Source: Paraburkholderia solisilvae
Lineage (GTDB): Bacteria; Pseudomonadota; Gammaproteobacteria; Burkholderiales; Burkholderiaceae
Assembly: GCF_902859875.1 (NCBI RefSeq)
Contig: NZ_CADIKF010000011.1
Span: forward strand, 62,001-126,000
Direction: 5' to 3'
DNA: 64,000 bases
Position 1 is the first letter of the stretch, and every line of letters starts with the position of its first letter. Of the stretch, positions 16,687 through 24,902 are shown one piece after another. The position numbers and the translations under genes were made by a program. Below the pieces are notes generated by a model. That model made no database searches. It saw only the letters and a program-made list of their open reading frames with translations, and was not told the origin of the DNA.

Positions 16687-16734
16687 ATCATGGCCTGGTG
16701 GACAAGTTCGATCATGGATCTTAGCAACCAGGCC
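16687..16734. promoter_or_regulatory. Repeat-rich promoter segment: inverted and direct repeats
   Basis: GGCCTGGT (16692-16699) and ACCAGGCC (16727-16734) are perfect 8-bp inverted arms 27 bp apart. The 7-mer ATCATGG occurs at 16687 and again at 16711, a direct repeat with a 24-bp period. MocR-type regulators often bind spaced direct repeats. The segment lies between the MocR gene and the AhpD-like gene, where such a site would be expected. Confidence 0.45.
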
Positions 16735-16781
16735 AAGAGGCGGCAGGATAGCGTATGTTCAATACTTTCTCAGGGACTCTC

Positions 16782-17234
16782 ATGACCCATCGTATCGACT
16801 ACGTAAAGGCTTCTCCTGCAGGCTTCGACGCTTTCGGCGCGGTGTACACGACACTTCAGAAAAACGGCCTGCCCAAACAGCTCGTCGATCTCGTGTATCT
16901 GCGCGTTTCGCAAATCAACGGCTGCGCGTATTGCATCGACATGCACTCGCGCGATCTTTTGAAGTCCGGCCTCAAGGTGGACAAGCTCGTTCTCGTGCCC
17001 GTGTGGCGCGACGCGGGCGACGTGTTCGCCATTCCTGAGCGCGCCGCCCTCGCGTGGGCGGAAACCGTGACGCGCGTGTCCGAAACCGGCATTCCCGATG
17101 CTGACTATCAAGCCGCCGCCGCGGAGTTCACGGACAAGGAACTGGCCGACCTGACCTATGCGATCGCGCTGATGAACGCATTCAACCGGTTCGGCGTGGC
17201 GTTTCGCTCAACCCCGGCCGCCGCGAGCGCCTGA
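16782..17234 (+). CDS. Carboxymuconolactone decarboxylase/AhpD-like peroxidase-family protein
   Basis: 150 residues from ATG 16782 (AGGGA about 6 nt upstream); an ATG nine codons earlier lacks such a site. The AhpD core is 'RVSQINGCAYCIDMHSRDLLKSG' with C48-x2-C51-x3-H55, the redox centre of alkylhydroperoxidase D. The Glu normally 12 residues before the first Cys is Asp36 here, a conservative change. C-terminal text 'LADLTYAIALMNAFNRFGVAFR' is usual for the family. It is predicted to be cytoplasmic and to act in peroxide or redox stress; the physiological substrate is unknown. It is likely controlled by the MocR protein encoded upstream. Confidence 0.88.
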   Translation: MTHRIDYVKASPAGFDAFGAVYTTLQKNGLPKQLVDLVYLRVSQINGCAYCIDMHSRDLLKSGLKVDKLVLVPVWRDAGDVFAIPERAALAWAETVTRVSETGIPDADYQAAAAEFTDKELADLTYAIALMNAFNRFGVAFRSTPAAASA

Positions 17235-17390
17235 TAGGCGACGGGCGAGGAGCAGGATCGACACGCAGCATGCGGATGTTTGACCGCGATCCCCGGTTTT
17301 CCTGGCCTAATTCAACACACAACCCGATCGCTCCCCTCTGCTCTTTCGAGGGATCGCATCGCAGCAGCCACGCTGCTCCTGGAGAAAGAA

Positions 17391-18197
17391 ATGTCCAATA
17401 CTGTCGCCGAGTTTCGTCAGCTGCATCACAACACCACGCCACTGCAGCTCCCGAACGCATGGGATGCGGCAAGCGCGCGCCTGTTCGAAAGCCTGGACGC
17501 GGCAGCCATCGCCACCACCAGCGCCGGGCTCGCCTGGTCGCTGGGTTACGCGGACGGCCGAACGCTTCCTGCCGAGGAAGTCGTAGCCGCCGCGGCTCGC
17601 ATGACGCGCATATTGAACATACCGCTCTCCGTCGACCTCGAGAACGGCTATTCCGATGATCCGAAGGTGGTGGCCGACAACGTGATGCGCCTCGTCGCGG
17701 TAGGCGTCGCCGGCATCAACATCGAAGATGGTTCGGATGAACCAGCACTTCTGGTGTACAAGATCGAGGCGATTCGCAATGCCATTTCCAAAGCGGGCGC
17801 GGACCTCTTCATCAATGCCCGTTCGGACCTGTTTCTTGCGGACCTCCTCAGCCCGTCCGAGCTCGTAGACGAGTCGATCGCGCGCGGCAAACTGTACGCC
17901 AGCGCAGGTGCCGACGGATGGTTCCTGCCGGGAATCAAACTGGCGGATGACATCGCGGCCGTCGTCGACAACATTGCCTTGCCGTTGAACACGATGGCCT
18001 GGCCGGGTCTGGCCGACGCTGCGACGCTTGGCAAGCTTGGCGTACGCCGCCTCAGCGCTGGCGCGGCGATCTCGCAAGCCATCTGGGGTCAAGCGAAACA
18101 ACTGGCTCAAGACTTCCTGAAGACCGGCCGTTCGGACCCGCTGTCCACGGGGGCGATGTCATACGCACAGATGCAAGACCTCTTTTCGACACACTAG
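17391..18197 (+). CDS. Isocitrate lyase/PEP mutase family protein
   Basis: 268 residues from the ATG at 17391, preceded by GGAG at 6 nt. The ICL/PEPM barrel markers are 'LQLPNAWDAASARLFE', 'TTSAGLAWSLGYADG', the metal-site segment 'SVDLENGYSDDP', 'GINIEDGS' and 'INARSDLFL'. Members of this branch include 2-methylisocitrate lyase, PEP mutase, phosphonopyruvate hydrolase and oxaloacetate decarboxylase; the Cys-containing catalytic loop of true isocitrate lyases is not visible, so a C-C or C-P bond enzyme of unknown substrate is the safest call. It follows the AhpD-like gene by 156 bp on the same strand and may be in the same MocR-controlled unit. Confidence 0.88.
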   Translation: MSNTVAEFRQLHHNTTPLQLPNAWDAASARLFESLDAAAIATTSAGLAWSLGYADGRTLPAEEVVAAAARMTRILNIPLSVDLENGYSDDPKVVADNVMRLVAVGVAGINIEDGSDEPALLVYKIEAIRNAISKAGADLFINARSDLFLADLLSPSELVDESIARGKLYASAGADGWFLPGIKLADDIAAVVDNIALPLNTMAWPGLADAATLGKLGVRRLSAGAAISQAIWGQAKQLAQDFLKTGRSDPLSTGAMSYAQMQDLFSTH

Positions 18198-18227
18198 GAA
18201 ACCGTTGCACGATTTTCGTCGACTCAC

Positions 18228-18815
18228 TCAGACACGGTCGCGCCTGTGCGCCCATCTGTCACCGGAGAACGGAATGAGACGCTGCATGTGCGCAATGAGT
18301 TCGGCCGGCTGCGTTGCCACCTGCAGCGTCTCGAGTTGCCTGGGCGACATGAAGCCTTCGTCGACCGTATGCCGGAGCAGCGCCAGCAGCGGATCGTAAT
18401 AACCTTCGACGTTGAGCAACGCGACCGGTTTGTCGTGATAGCCGAGCTTTGCCCAGGTATAGATTTCGAACAACTCCTCGAATGTGCCGACGCCGCCGGG
18501 CATCGCGACGAACGCGTCGGATAGATCGGCCATTTTCTTCTTGCGATCGTGCATGTCGGGAACGACATGCAACTCGGTGAGATCGGTATGCGCGACTTCC
18601 CTCGCGATCAGCAGTTCGGGAATCACGCCGACTGCACGGCCGCCGTTCGCGAGCACCTCATCGGCGATCATGCCCATCAGGCCGACGCGCCCGCCGCCGT
18701 AGACGAGCGATATGTCCGCTTCCGCCAGTGCCCGGCCGAACGCCGTGGCGGCTTCGGCATAGACAGCGCGCGCTCCCAGCGCGGAGCCGCAATATACGCA
18801 GATTGCCTTGATCAT
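18228..18815 (-). CDS. LOG family protein (cytokinin riboside 5'-monophosphate phosphoribohydrolase type)
   Basis: 195 residues with the complete LOG pattern: 'AICVYCGSALGARAVYAEAA', 'LVYGGGRVGLMGMIADEVL', and the catalytic motif PGGVGTFEE at residues 106-114. LOG enzymes hydrolyse nucleoside 5'-monophosphates of the cytokinin type, releasing the base; many bacterial members act on AMP-like substrates in general housekeeping. It is cytoplasmic. It converges with the PEP-mutase-like gene across 30 bp and has no operon partner on its own strand. Confidence 0.92.
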   Translation of the reverse strand: MIKAICVYCGSALGARAVYAEAATAFGRALAEADISLVYGGGRVGLMGMIADEVLANGGRAVGVIPELLIAREVAHTDLTELHVVPDMHDRKKKMADLSDAFVAMPGGVGTFEELFEIYTWAKLGYHDKPVALLNVEGYYDPLLALLRHTVDEGFMSPRQLETLQVATQPAELIAHMQRLIPFSGDRWAHRRDRV

Positions 18816-19158
18816 TTCAGGTCCTGAGGAATCACGGAGTGTTCACGACGTCGCGCAGCAGGACGATGCCAGGCGGCCACACGCGCAAGTGGCGAGGCAG
18901 CAACCTGCGGGTTGGCAAGAAGAGGTTGAAGTCGAGTGTGTCCGGTAACGTGCGGACGCAGTGTACAAACCCGTTGGACGGTCTCCAAGGGCCATGAATC
19001 AGATTTCGAACTGAACCATGATTGATTGACACGCAGCACCTCTTCCAGGCATCCATACTGCTTGCCCGGCAAGTACAGTCCTTATCGACGCCTCCTTTCT
19101 GTCCCTGCACACACACGATGTGGCCTGTTAAAACGATGGACCATAAACGGAGACATCC
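18816..19158. other. Intergenic stretch without a supported gene
   Basis: 343 bp between the LOG gene start and the small gene at 19159. Several frames are open on the minus strand, but none shows a family pattern, a ribosome-binding site or biased third positions. The LOG promoter should lie at its left end, and that of the small gene at its right end. Confidence 0.5.
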
Positions 19159-19344
19159 ATGTGTACCTGTATGCGGATACGTACCCCGACAATCCTTCAC
19201 CCGGTGCATCGCTCAACCATCCATTCCGTTTGGCGTACGCTGCTCGCCGTGCTGATGCGCGCCACCGGTTTTACGCTCTGGCGCGGGTTGCGCGATCTGC
19301 TCGATGCGATTCCCGACAGCAATGACGATTTCACGTTTCATTGA
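19159..19344 (+). CDS. Small hypothetical protein (61 aa)
   Basis: 61 codons with GGAGA 7 nt before the ATG. From about codon 25 onward almost every third base is G or C ('WRTLLAVLMRATGFTLWRGLRDLLDA'), as in neighbouring real genes. The centre is an amphipathic Leu/Arg-rich helix and the end is acidic, a layout reminiscent of short DUF1127-like proteins, although I cannot assign it. The first ~20 residues are less convincing and the true start may be later. It converges with the membrane-protein gene at 19351, leaving 6 bp. Confidence 0.5.
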   Translation: MCTCMRIRTPTILHPVHRSTIHSVWRTLLAVLMRATGFTLWRGLRDLLDAIPDSNDDFTFH

Positions 19345-19350
19345 TGTGCT

Positions 19351-19773
19351 TCAGGCTCTCCCCATCCACAAGCCCCGCAGCACCAATGCAATAGCTACTA
19401 CGCTTGCTATCGAGCCGCTCGCGAGCAACGTGGTGACCGTCACCTCACGCGGGAAGCTAGCCTGATGACCGGCGCCGGCGATCGGCGTGGCACGGCTGGT
19501 GCCCCATAACGCGGCGAGCAGCAGGCTCGCGAAAACGGCATAGAGTCCCAGCACCGCAAGGAGTTGCGTCGCCCGCTGCATGCCGGCAGGCAGAGCCATG
19601 TACTGCCACATCAGTCCGAGCGCCCATAGCGTCAAGCCGCTTTGTATTCCGGCGACGTGCGCCGATACGCCCATGCGCGGATTGGCGACGGCAGGCAACG
19701 CGAACCCGATCAGCAGACTGAGCAGGAACAGGACCGTGCCGGAGATCAACAACTGGTGCGGAATCGGGTTCAT
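19351..19773 (-). CDS. Hydroxylaminobenzene-mutase-like (HabA-family) membrane protein
   Basis: 140 residues, almost entirely four hydrophobic helices. The segment 'FALPAVANPRMGVSAHVAGIQSGLTLWALGLMW' matches the 'NPRMxxSAHxxGxxxG' pattern I associate with hydroxylaminobenzene mutases, inner-membrane enzymes rearranging aryl hydroxylamines to aminophenols. GGAG lies 8 nt before its ATG. A 36-codon fragment resembling the start of an EamA transporter ends 12 bp upstream on the same strand. Assignment rests on this one motif and the four-helix layout, so the catalytic activity is tentative. Confidence 0.65.
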   Translation of the reverse strand: MNPIPHQLLISGTVLFLLSLLIGFALPAVANPRMGVSAHVAGIQSGLTLWALGLMWQYMALPAGMQRATQLLAVLGLYAVFASLLLAALWGTSRATPIAGAGHQASFPREVTVTTLLASGSIASVVAIALVLRGLWMGRA

Positions 19774-19785
19774 CGGTTTTCTCCG

Positions 19786-19896
19786 TTAAGCAGATTTTTG
19801 GGCGGCAACAAAGCTCGATCCCATCAGGAAGGTCGACGCCACTAGCGTAACGATGAATGTTGCTTCGCCGCTGCGCGAGCCACAGCGTTCTTGCAT
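19786..19896 (-). pseudogene. Truncated EamA/DMT transporter start (36 codons)
   Basis: A minus-strand frame from an ATG at 19896 to a TAA at 19786 encodes a single hydrophobic helix ending 'STFLMGSSFVAAQK', which closely resembles the first helix of EamA-family exporters (typically '..LLWGSSFVAIK'). The family is ~290 residues, so only the first ~12% remains. It stops 12 bp before the HabA-like gene, suggesting a deletion joined the two. It could instead be an authentic short membrane peptide. Confidence 0.4.
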
Positions 19897-20015
19897 GACT
19901 TTCAATCCTTCAAAAATGCGGGCTCAGCGGGCTCACGCCACCATTGATGGTCGAAAATGTGCGTTACGCTTCGGGATTGCGGAGGTGTCGACGAGCTGGC
20001 CGCTCATCGCGCCGT

Positions 20016-20516
20016 TCAGGTTTCGGTGGGGAAGATCATGCAGGTTTCCGTGCCGTGTGCGAGCAACTTTCCACGCTGGTCGATCAGTCGGCCTTCCGTC
20101 GTCGAGATCCTGCCGCCGCGATGTATCAGCTTGCCTTCACAACGAACGACTCCGGTCGAAGGCGTGATTGGGCGCAGAAACCCGATCTTCATTTCAATCG
20201 TTGTATGACCCTCGCCGGCCTTCAACGTCGTTTGCGTGGCGTGAGCCATTGCCGAATCGAGCAGGGTCGCCGTCCAGCCGCCGTGGATCACGCCGATCGG
20301 ATTGAGATAGCGGGCCGATGGCTTGCCGGCGAATACCACCCAACCCTCGCCGACCTCGACAAGCTCAAAGCCCATCGTGTCGGCGTAAGGCGAATGCGGA
20401 TGACGACGTTCCATCATGCCGCGCACGAAGGACAAGCCGTCTTCGGCGCACAGCACTTCACGCGACACCACTCCGACCATGCGTTCGATATCGTCGCAAG
20501 ACATGGAAAAGCTCAC
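20016..20516 (-). CDS. PaaI-family hotdog-fold thioesterase
   Basis: 166 residues. The hotdog-fold pattern is 'LNPIGVIHGGWTATLLDSAMAHATQTTLKAGEGHTTIEMKIGFLRPI', with the HGG motif that positions the thioester carbonyl, and 'GKLIHRGGRISTTEGRLIDQRGKLLAHGTETCMI'. Proteins of this type hydrolyse aryl- or acyl-CoA thioesters in the cytoplasm. A ~45-residue N-terminal segment precedes the domain, longer than in PaaI itself. It stands alone on the minus strand, with a 371-bp spacer to the divergent MocR gene. Confidence 0.85.
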   Translation of the reverse strand: MSFSMSCDDIERMVGVVSREVLCAEDGLSFVRGMMERRHPHSPYADTMGFELVEVGEGWVVFAGKPSARYLNPIGVIHGGWTATLLDSAMAHATQTTLKAGEGHTTIEMKIGFLRPITPSTGVVRCEGKLIHRGGRISTTEGRLIDQRGKLLAHGTETCMIFPTET

Positions 20517-20887
20517 TGCTGTCGTTAAGGAATGTCCCCTCGCACGTCTTTGACATCCTGTTCCCGAAACCCCGCTCGCAACGACGGTCGTTCAGGTGTA
20601 TTGAACAGGACGCCTCCGGCCATTTGGATCAGCCCGGCAGACGTGATGTTCAAGAATGCAATCGTGTGGCGCCAGTGACAGTTCGACGTATTTCAATGAG
20701 ACTGTGCGGGCGCAATGGACAGCACGGAATCGCATCGCGTCGATCAAGCCGCGAAATTGCAACTGCATGGTCAGCAAGAATGTGATGCGTCGCTTCGGTC
20801 GTTTGATCGAGCGGAGGATGGTTACAATCAGCATAAACAATCCCGATTCAATTCGACTGAACTGTATTGCTCGCGCAAGAGGTACGG
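20517..20887. other. Divergent intergenic region, thioesterase/MocR
   Basis: 371 bp with promoters expected for both flanking genes. GC falls toward the MocR end; a TACAAT (20823-20828) could be a -10 box, although its upstream TTGATC is only 14 bp away, too close for a good match. No convincing gene on either strand. Confidence 0.4.
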
Positions 20888-22270
20888 ATGGCAGACATCA
20901 CGAAAACGCCGACTCGCATTGATATGACAATGGCGGCGATACGCCAGCGGATAGAAAGCGCGCCAGGCGCAAAACTCCCTTCCATCCGGCGCCTCGCCGA
21001 GTTACAGGGCGTTTTCAAATCGACGATTGTCGAAGCCTATGACCGGCTGGTGGCTGAAGGAGAGGTCAACGTCAAACCCGGGTCCGGCTTTTTCGCAGCC
21101 GCGCGTGTGCGCCCTTTCATGCTGGCGGAATCCGGACCGCAACCGAGGCGCGCCATCGATCACATGTGGATCACGCGTCAGTCGATGGCCGTCAACGACC
21201 CGTCGCTGAAACCCGGCTGCGGCTGGCTGCCTGATGATTGGCTGCCCGGCGATGTATTGCGACGTATCATGCGGCGCGTCACGCGCGAGGACACGATGAA
21301 TTTCACCGCGTATGGCACGCCGCAGGGCTTTCTGCCATTACGCGATCAGCTGGCCCGGCGCCTGAACGAGCGCAATATTGCCGCCGATCCCGGCGCGCTT
21401 CTTCTCACCGATTCAGCTACACGTGCACTCGATATCGTTTGCCGCTTCCTGCTTCAGCCGGGGGACACGGTGCTGATCGACGACCCCTGCTATTTCAATT
21501 TTCAGTCTACGTTGCAGGCACAGCGCGTCAATGTGGTTGGCATACCATACACACCGCAAGGCCCCGATCTCGACCGCTTTGCACATGCCTGCGTCGAGCA
21601 TCGTCCGAAGCTCTACCTGACGATGCCGGTTCTGCATAATCCGACCGGCACGAATATGAGCATCGGTACCGCGCATCGCCTGCTCAAGCTTGCCGAGACG
21701 CACAATGTCGTTCTTGTCGAAGATTCCGTCTACGCCGATCTCGAAGCCCAACCGTCGACAGGACTGGCGGCGCTCGACGGCCTCGAGCGGGTCATCCTCA
21801 TTGGCAGCTTTTCCAAAACACTGACCGGGGCGCTGCGTTGCGGTTATATCGCCGCCCGGGGCGACTGGATAGAAGGACTGACGGATCTCGCACTCGCGAC
21901 AAGCTTTGGCACGAGCGATCTCGCCGCGCAGATCACGTACCGACTTCTGGTGGACGGCAGCTACCGCCACCACCTCGAGAGCCTGCGAACCCGGCTGGCA
22001 CGGAACACGGCCATCACACTCGAGCATCTCGACAGACTGGATTTCACGCTCTGGCAGCATCCGCAAGGCGGCATGTTCGTGTGGGCGCAATTGCCGGCGG
22101 GGCTCGACTCCGGTGAAGTGGCCCAGCGGGCGATCGAACACAACCTGGTGCTCGCGCCCGGCGATGCGTTCAGTCTGTCGCGCACGGCGAGTCGTTATTT
22201 GCGTTTCAACGTCACTCAATGCGGCAACAGACGTGTGTTCGACGTTCTCGCCAGGGTGATGCAGGACTGA
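20888..22270 (+). CDS. MocR-type GntR regulator with aminotransferase-like domain (2)
   Basis: 460 residues from the ATG at 20888, with AAGAGG 5 nt upstream; a TTG seven codons earlier is less likely. A short GntR helix-turn-helix ('GAKLPSIRRLAELQGVFKSTIVEAYDRLVAEGEVNVKPGSGFF') covers ~15-70, then an aminotransferase class I/II domain with 'PVLHNPTGTNMS' and PLP lysine K310 in 'IGSFSKTLTGALRCGYIA'. It probably senses an amine or PLP-linked ligand. No intact target gene is adjacent: the downstream DNA has only an apparent hydrolase remnant, so the regulated gene may have been lost or may be the divergent thioesterase. Confidence 0.9.
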   Translation: MADITKTPTRIDMTMAAIRQRIESAPGAKLPSIRRLAELQGVFKSTIVEAYDRLVAEGEVNVKPGSGFFAAARVRPFMLAESGPQPRRAIDHMWITRQSMAVNDPSLKPGCGWLPDDWLPGDVLRRIMRRVTREDTMNFTAYGTPQGFLPLRDQLARRLNERNIAADPGALLLTDSATRALDIVCRFLLQPGDTVLIDDPCYFNFQSTLQAQRVNVVGIPYTPQGPDLDRFAHACVEHRPKLYLTMPVLHNPTGTNMSIGTAHRLLKLAETHNVVLVEDSVYADLEAQPSTGLAALDGLERVILIGSFSKTLTGALRCGYIAARGDWIEGLTDLALATSFGTSDLAAQITYRLLVDGSYRHHLESLRTRLARNTAITLEHLDRLDFTLWQHPQGGMFVWAQLPAGLDSGEVAQRAIEHNLVLAPGDAFSLSRTASRYLRFNVTQCGNRRVFDVLARVMQD

Positions 22271-22316
22271 CTCGTCGACTGTCATGCGACCGTCGTGCAT
22301 GCCGAAGGCTGCACAC

Positions 22317-22419
22317 GGTTGACGAACATCGCAACATCCCGGGTGCCATAGGACACAACCTTCGGCAAGACACACCGGAAGCTTTCGCGAAGACGATCAT
22401 CGACGTTGACAAGGCCTGA
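22317..22419 (+). pseudogene. C-terminal remnant resembling an alpha/beta hydrolase
   Basis: Immediately after the MocR gene, one frame reads '..IPGAIGHNLRQDTPEAFAKTIIDVDKA' and then a TGA. This is the pattern of the last ~25 residues of alpha/beta hydrolases, where the His of the catalytic triad sits in 'G.GHN.P.E.P.AF...I'. No start codon, ribosome-binding site or upstream hydrolase sequence remains in this frame. It reads as the leftover tail of a deleted gene that may have been the MocR target. Confidence 0.4.
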
Positions 22420-22482
22420 GGCGCCGGCATTTGAAGGATCAGGAAAAGCTGGCTCCTGCATCCGGTCGTGCGGCAGGAATCC

Positions 22483-23313
22483 TTATGGCTTTTCGACGAT
22501 GGCCTGCACCAATGCTGCCTTTCCTTCGCGCAGGTTACGCGCGAGGTTCTTCGTCATCTCGCCGAACCTCAGCCCCATTGCGACATGAAGGCCTAACGCA
22601 GGCATTGCCGGCGAGTTGGCACGCGCTTTTTCGCGTTCCGCGAACCAGCTTATGCCAGCCTCGGTGCGATCCGACCAGGCGACCACCTGAAACGTCTGTT
22701 CGAGCAACAGGCTGCGCATCCGGTCGGCTGTCACGAGGAAACTTGTCTCGGCGCTCGGCGCCCACGGTACCGGATAGTGCAAAGGCTCGTCGGATGTGGC
22801 TACCACGTCGAATATCGCAAAGCGGCCGCCCGGACGCAGCACCCGGCATGCTTCCCTGTACAGCCCCGCGCGGTCGGCGATGTTCATTGCGACATGCTGC
22901 GTCCACGCCACGTCGAATGCTTCCGAATCGAAAGGAAGAGCAAGCGCATTCGCACAGGAGTAGCTGACCCGATCGGACAGCCCGGTTCGCTGCGCGAGGA
23001 ACGTTGCCGCGTCCACAAACGACGAATTGAGGTCGACGCCATGCACGGTGCAACCGTACCTGATAGCCAGATACCGGGACGGCCCGCCTAAACCCGAACC
23101 GATATCGAGAACGCGAGTGTGGCTATCGAAGGCGAGCGACTGTGCGAGTTCCGCCGTGGCTGCCAGACCACGGGAGTGGAACTGGTCCAACGCCGCAAGG
23201 TCTTCCGGATGAAGCGCCTTTTTGTCGAGCCCGTCCGCTTTCAGTCCGGCCTGCAAGCGCTCGATCAAGCTTGTGTTTCCGTAGTGCTGCTCATTCTTTC
23301 CCGTATCGATCAC
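22483..23313 (-). CDS. SAM-dependent methyltransferase, UbiE/Coq5-like class I
   Basis: 276 residues. Motif I is 'RVLDIGSGLGGPSRYLAIRYGCTVHGVDLN', followed by 'CANALALPFDSEAFDVAWTQHVAMNIADRAGLYREACRVLRPGGRFAIFDVV', the usual class I core (~65-175). The DIGSGxGGxxR start plus 'QHVxMNI' suits the sarcosine/dimethylglycine or tocopherol/small-molecule methyltransferase branch. It is cytoplasmic and the acceptor is unknown. The small YCII-like gene follows on the same strand 117 bp upstream in coordinate terms of its start, i.e. it is encoded after another ~117-bp gap, so an operon is not certain. Confidence 0.87.
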   Translation of the reverse strand: MIDTGKNEQHYGNTSLIERLQAGLKADGLDKKALHPEDLAALDQFHSRGLAATAELAQSLAFDSHTRVLDIGSGLGGPSRYLAIRYGCTVHGVDLNSSFVDAATFLAQRTGLSDRVSYSCANALALPFDSEAFDVAWTQHVAMNIADRAGLYREACRVLRPGGRFAIFDVVATSDEPLHYPVPWAPSAETSFLVTADRMRSLLLEQTFQVVAWSDRTEAGISWFAEREKARANSPAMPALGLHVAMGLRFGEMTKNLARNLREGKAALVQAIVEKP

Positions 23314-23429
23314 ACTGCTCTCCTTACCGTTTCAGCGCGAGCTCTCACGTTCAGTCAATGAAGTCGCGGACCGCATTCCAGTATTCGAAGACGCGATCCT
23401 GCGACAGACATTACTTTCTCTGCTCCTGC

Positions 23430-23723
23430 TTACTTTGCTTCGATGAGGAGGCTCAGCGGCGCAAGCGGGCCCACTGCCATGAGCGCGAACTGCGCGAAGC
23501 CGCCCTCGGCCAGCGGCAGCGCATTCACTGCCGCTCTGGCGTCTTCGACCGATTCGACGTCCATCAGGAAGACCACGCCCGGCGCATCCTGACGATACCA
23601 GTATTGCTCGATCTTGCCTTCGAGGTATAGCTTGAGCGTGGCAGGCACTTCGCGCGGCATGATTGCCTGGTGCTGCTCTGGCGTGACGGGCTTGACGATG
23701 GATCCAACGGCTAACACTTTCAC
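23430..23723 (-). CDS. Small ferredoxin-fold protein, YCII/muconolactone-isomerase-like
   Basis: 97 residues forming one compact alpha/beta unit: 'MKVLAVGSIVKPVTPEQHQAIMPREVPATLKLYLEGKIEQYWYRQDAPGVVFLMDVE', split here only by convention, then 'SVEDARAAVNALPLAEGGF'. This layout matches the dimeric ferredoxin-like folds of YCII and muconolactone delta-isomerase proteins. I see no clear catalytic His-Asp pair of YciI. Likely a small cytoplasmic enzyme or binding protein of unknown substrate; it precedes the methyltransferase gene in transcription order. Confidence 0.72.
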   Translation of the reverse strand: MKVLAVGSIVKPVTPEQHQAIMPREVPATLKLYLEGKIEQYWYRQDAPGVVFLMDVESVEDARAAVNALPLAEGGFAQFALMAVGPLAPLSLLIEAK

Positions 23724-23918
23724 AGAAATCTCCTTGACCTAGATCGATTCGATGGACAACGGAGACGAGTGTATTCACTCCATCCGACAACGCATACGGT
23801 CACAAACGACAACTTTATGGGCATTTGCGCCAAGGGCGTTTCGACATTCCGATGGCCTGCATTGGCGGACCGTTGACGTGGAGAGAAGAATAAGTCGGCG
23901 CGCGAAAGCGTTGCTTCA

Positions 23919-24902
23919 CTAAACGCGGTGCTTATCCAGAAATTTCATCAGCGCGCCGAAGTACGCTTGCTGATCATCCCACATCGCAAGATGACTGCCC
24001 GTTTCGCTCATGAAGAATTCGGCGTGCGGTATCGCGAACGCCTCGCGTTGCTCACTCGCAGGATCCATCTCGTCGTAGCGTGCGCCCATCACGAGCGTTG
24101 GTGTCGATATGCGCGGCAAGCTGGCCCAGCGATCCCACTCCTTCAGATTACCCGTCACCACGAACTCATTTGGACCCTGCATGGTGGAATATATTTGCTC
24201 GTTGACTCCTGCAAAGCAGTGCTGCACAGATACCGGCCAAGGGTTCGATCGGCAGATGTAGACGTGGTAAAGATACTGCATGACGAGATGCTGATACTCG
24301 TTGGCATCCGTCTTTCCCTTCCGCTCAAGGGCAGACATTCTTGCCTGAACCTTGTCGGGCATTCTGGTGCGCAACACATGCACATACCTCGCGAAATCCG
24401 CATAACTTGCGGACATATCGGAGAGCACGAAAGCGCGGACGTTTTCCGGATACCGGAGCACGTATTCAATGCCGAGCATGGCGCCCCAACTATGGGTGAC
24501 GAGTATCACCTGGTCGAGCCCTAGCGAACTGCGAACTTCCTCGACCTCGCTCACATAGCGTTGAAGCGTCCACAAACCTTTGTCGCGAGGCTTGTCGGAT
24601 TGACCGCATCCAAGCTGATCATAGAAGTACATTTCGTAGCCGGCGGCGGGTAAGAAGTCGGCGAAGCACTGCATGTACTCGTGAGACAGACCCGGGCCGC
24701 CATTCAAAATCAGAACCCTGGTGGAGCCGCGCCCGAGGCGTCGCGTCCAGACTTTGTAGCCGTTGGACAACCTGACCCAGCGAACACCATCGAGGTTCTC
24801 GTCCGATGGTTGCACTGCCGCTCGTGCAAAGCTCGCCGGGTAAAACGCCGACACCAGCGTCATGGTCATGGCTTCGAGCATATCGCGTCGACTCACTCGC
24901 AT
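23919..24902 (-). CDS. Secreted alpha/beta hydrolase, proline-iminopeptidase-like (S33)
   Basis: 327 residues. The N-terminus MRVSRRDMLEAMTMTLVSAFYPASFARA looks like a signal peptide with twin arginines at positions 5-6, consistent with Tat or Sec export. The oxyanion segment is NGGPG at 67-71 (HGGPG in most relatives), the nucleophile is S138 in THSWGAMLG, with Asp in 'MGARYDEMDP' and His in 'TGSHLAMW' completing the triad. The family includes prolyl aminopeptidases and tropinesterase-like hydrolases; the extracytoplasmic location makes scavenging of peptides or esters likely. It is monocistronic with a long AT-rich upstream region. Confidence 0.85.
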   Translation of the reverse strand: MRVSRRDMLEAMTMTLVSAFYPASFARAAVQPSDENLDGVRWVRLSNGYKVWTRRLGRGSTRVLILNGGPGLSHEYMQCFADFLPAAGYEMYFYDQLGCGQSDKPRDKGLWTLQRYVSEVEEVRSSLGLDQVILVTHSWGAMLGIEYVLRYPENVRAFVLSDMSASYADFARYVHVLRTRMPDKVQARMSALERKGKTDANEYQHLVMQYLYHVYICRSNPWPVSVQHCFAGVNEQIYSTMQGPNEFVVTGNLKEWDRWASLPRISTPTLVMGARYDEMDPASEQREAFAIPHAEFFMSETGSHLAMWDDQQAYFGALMKFLDKHRV

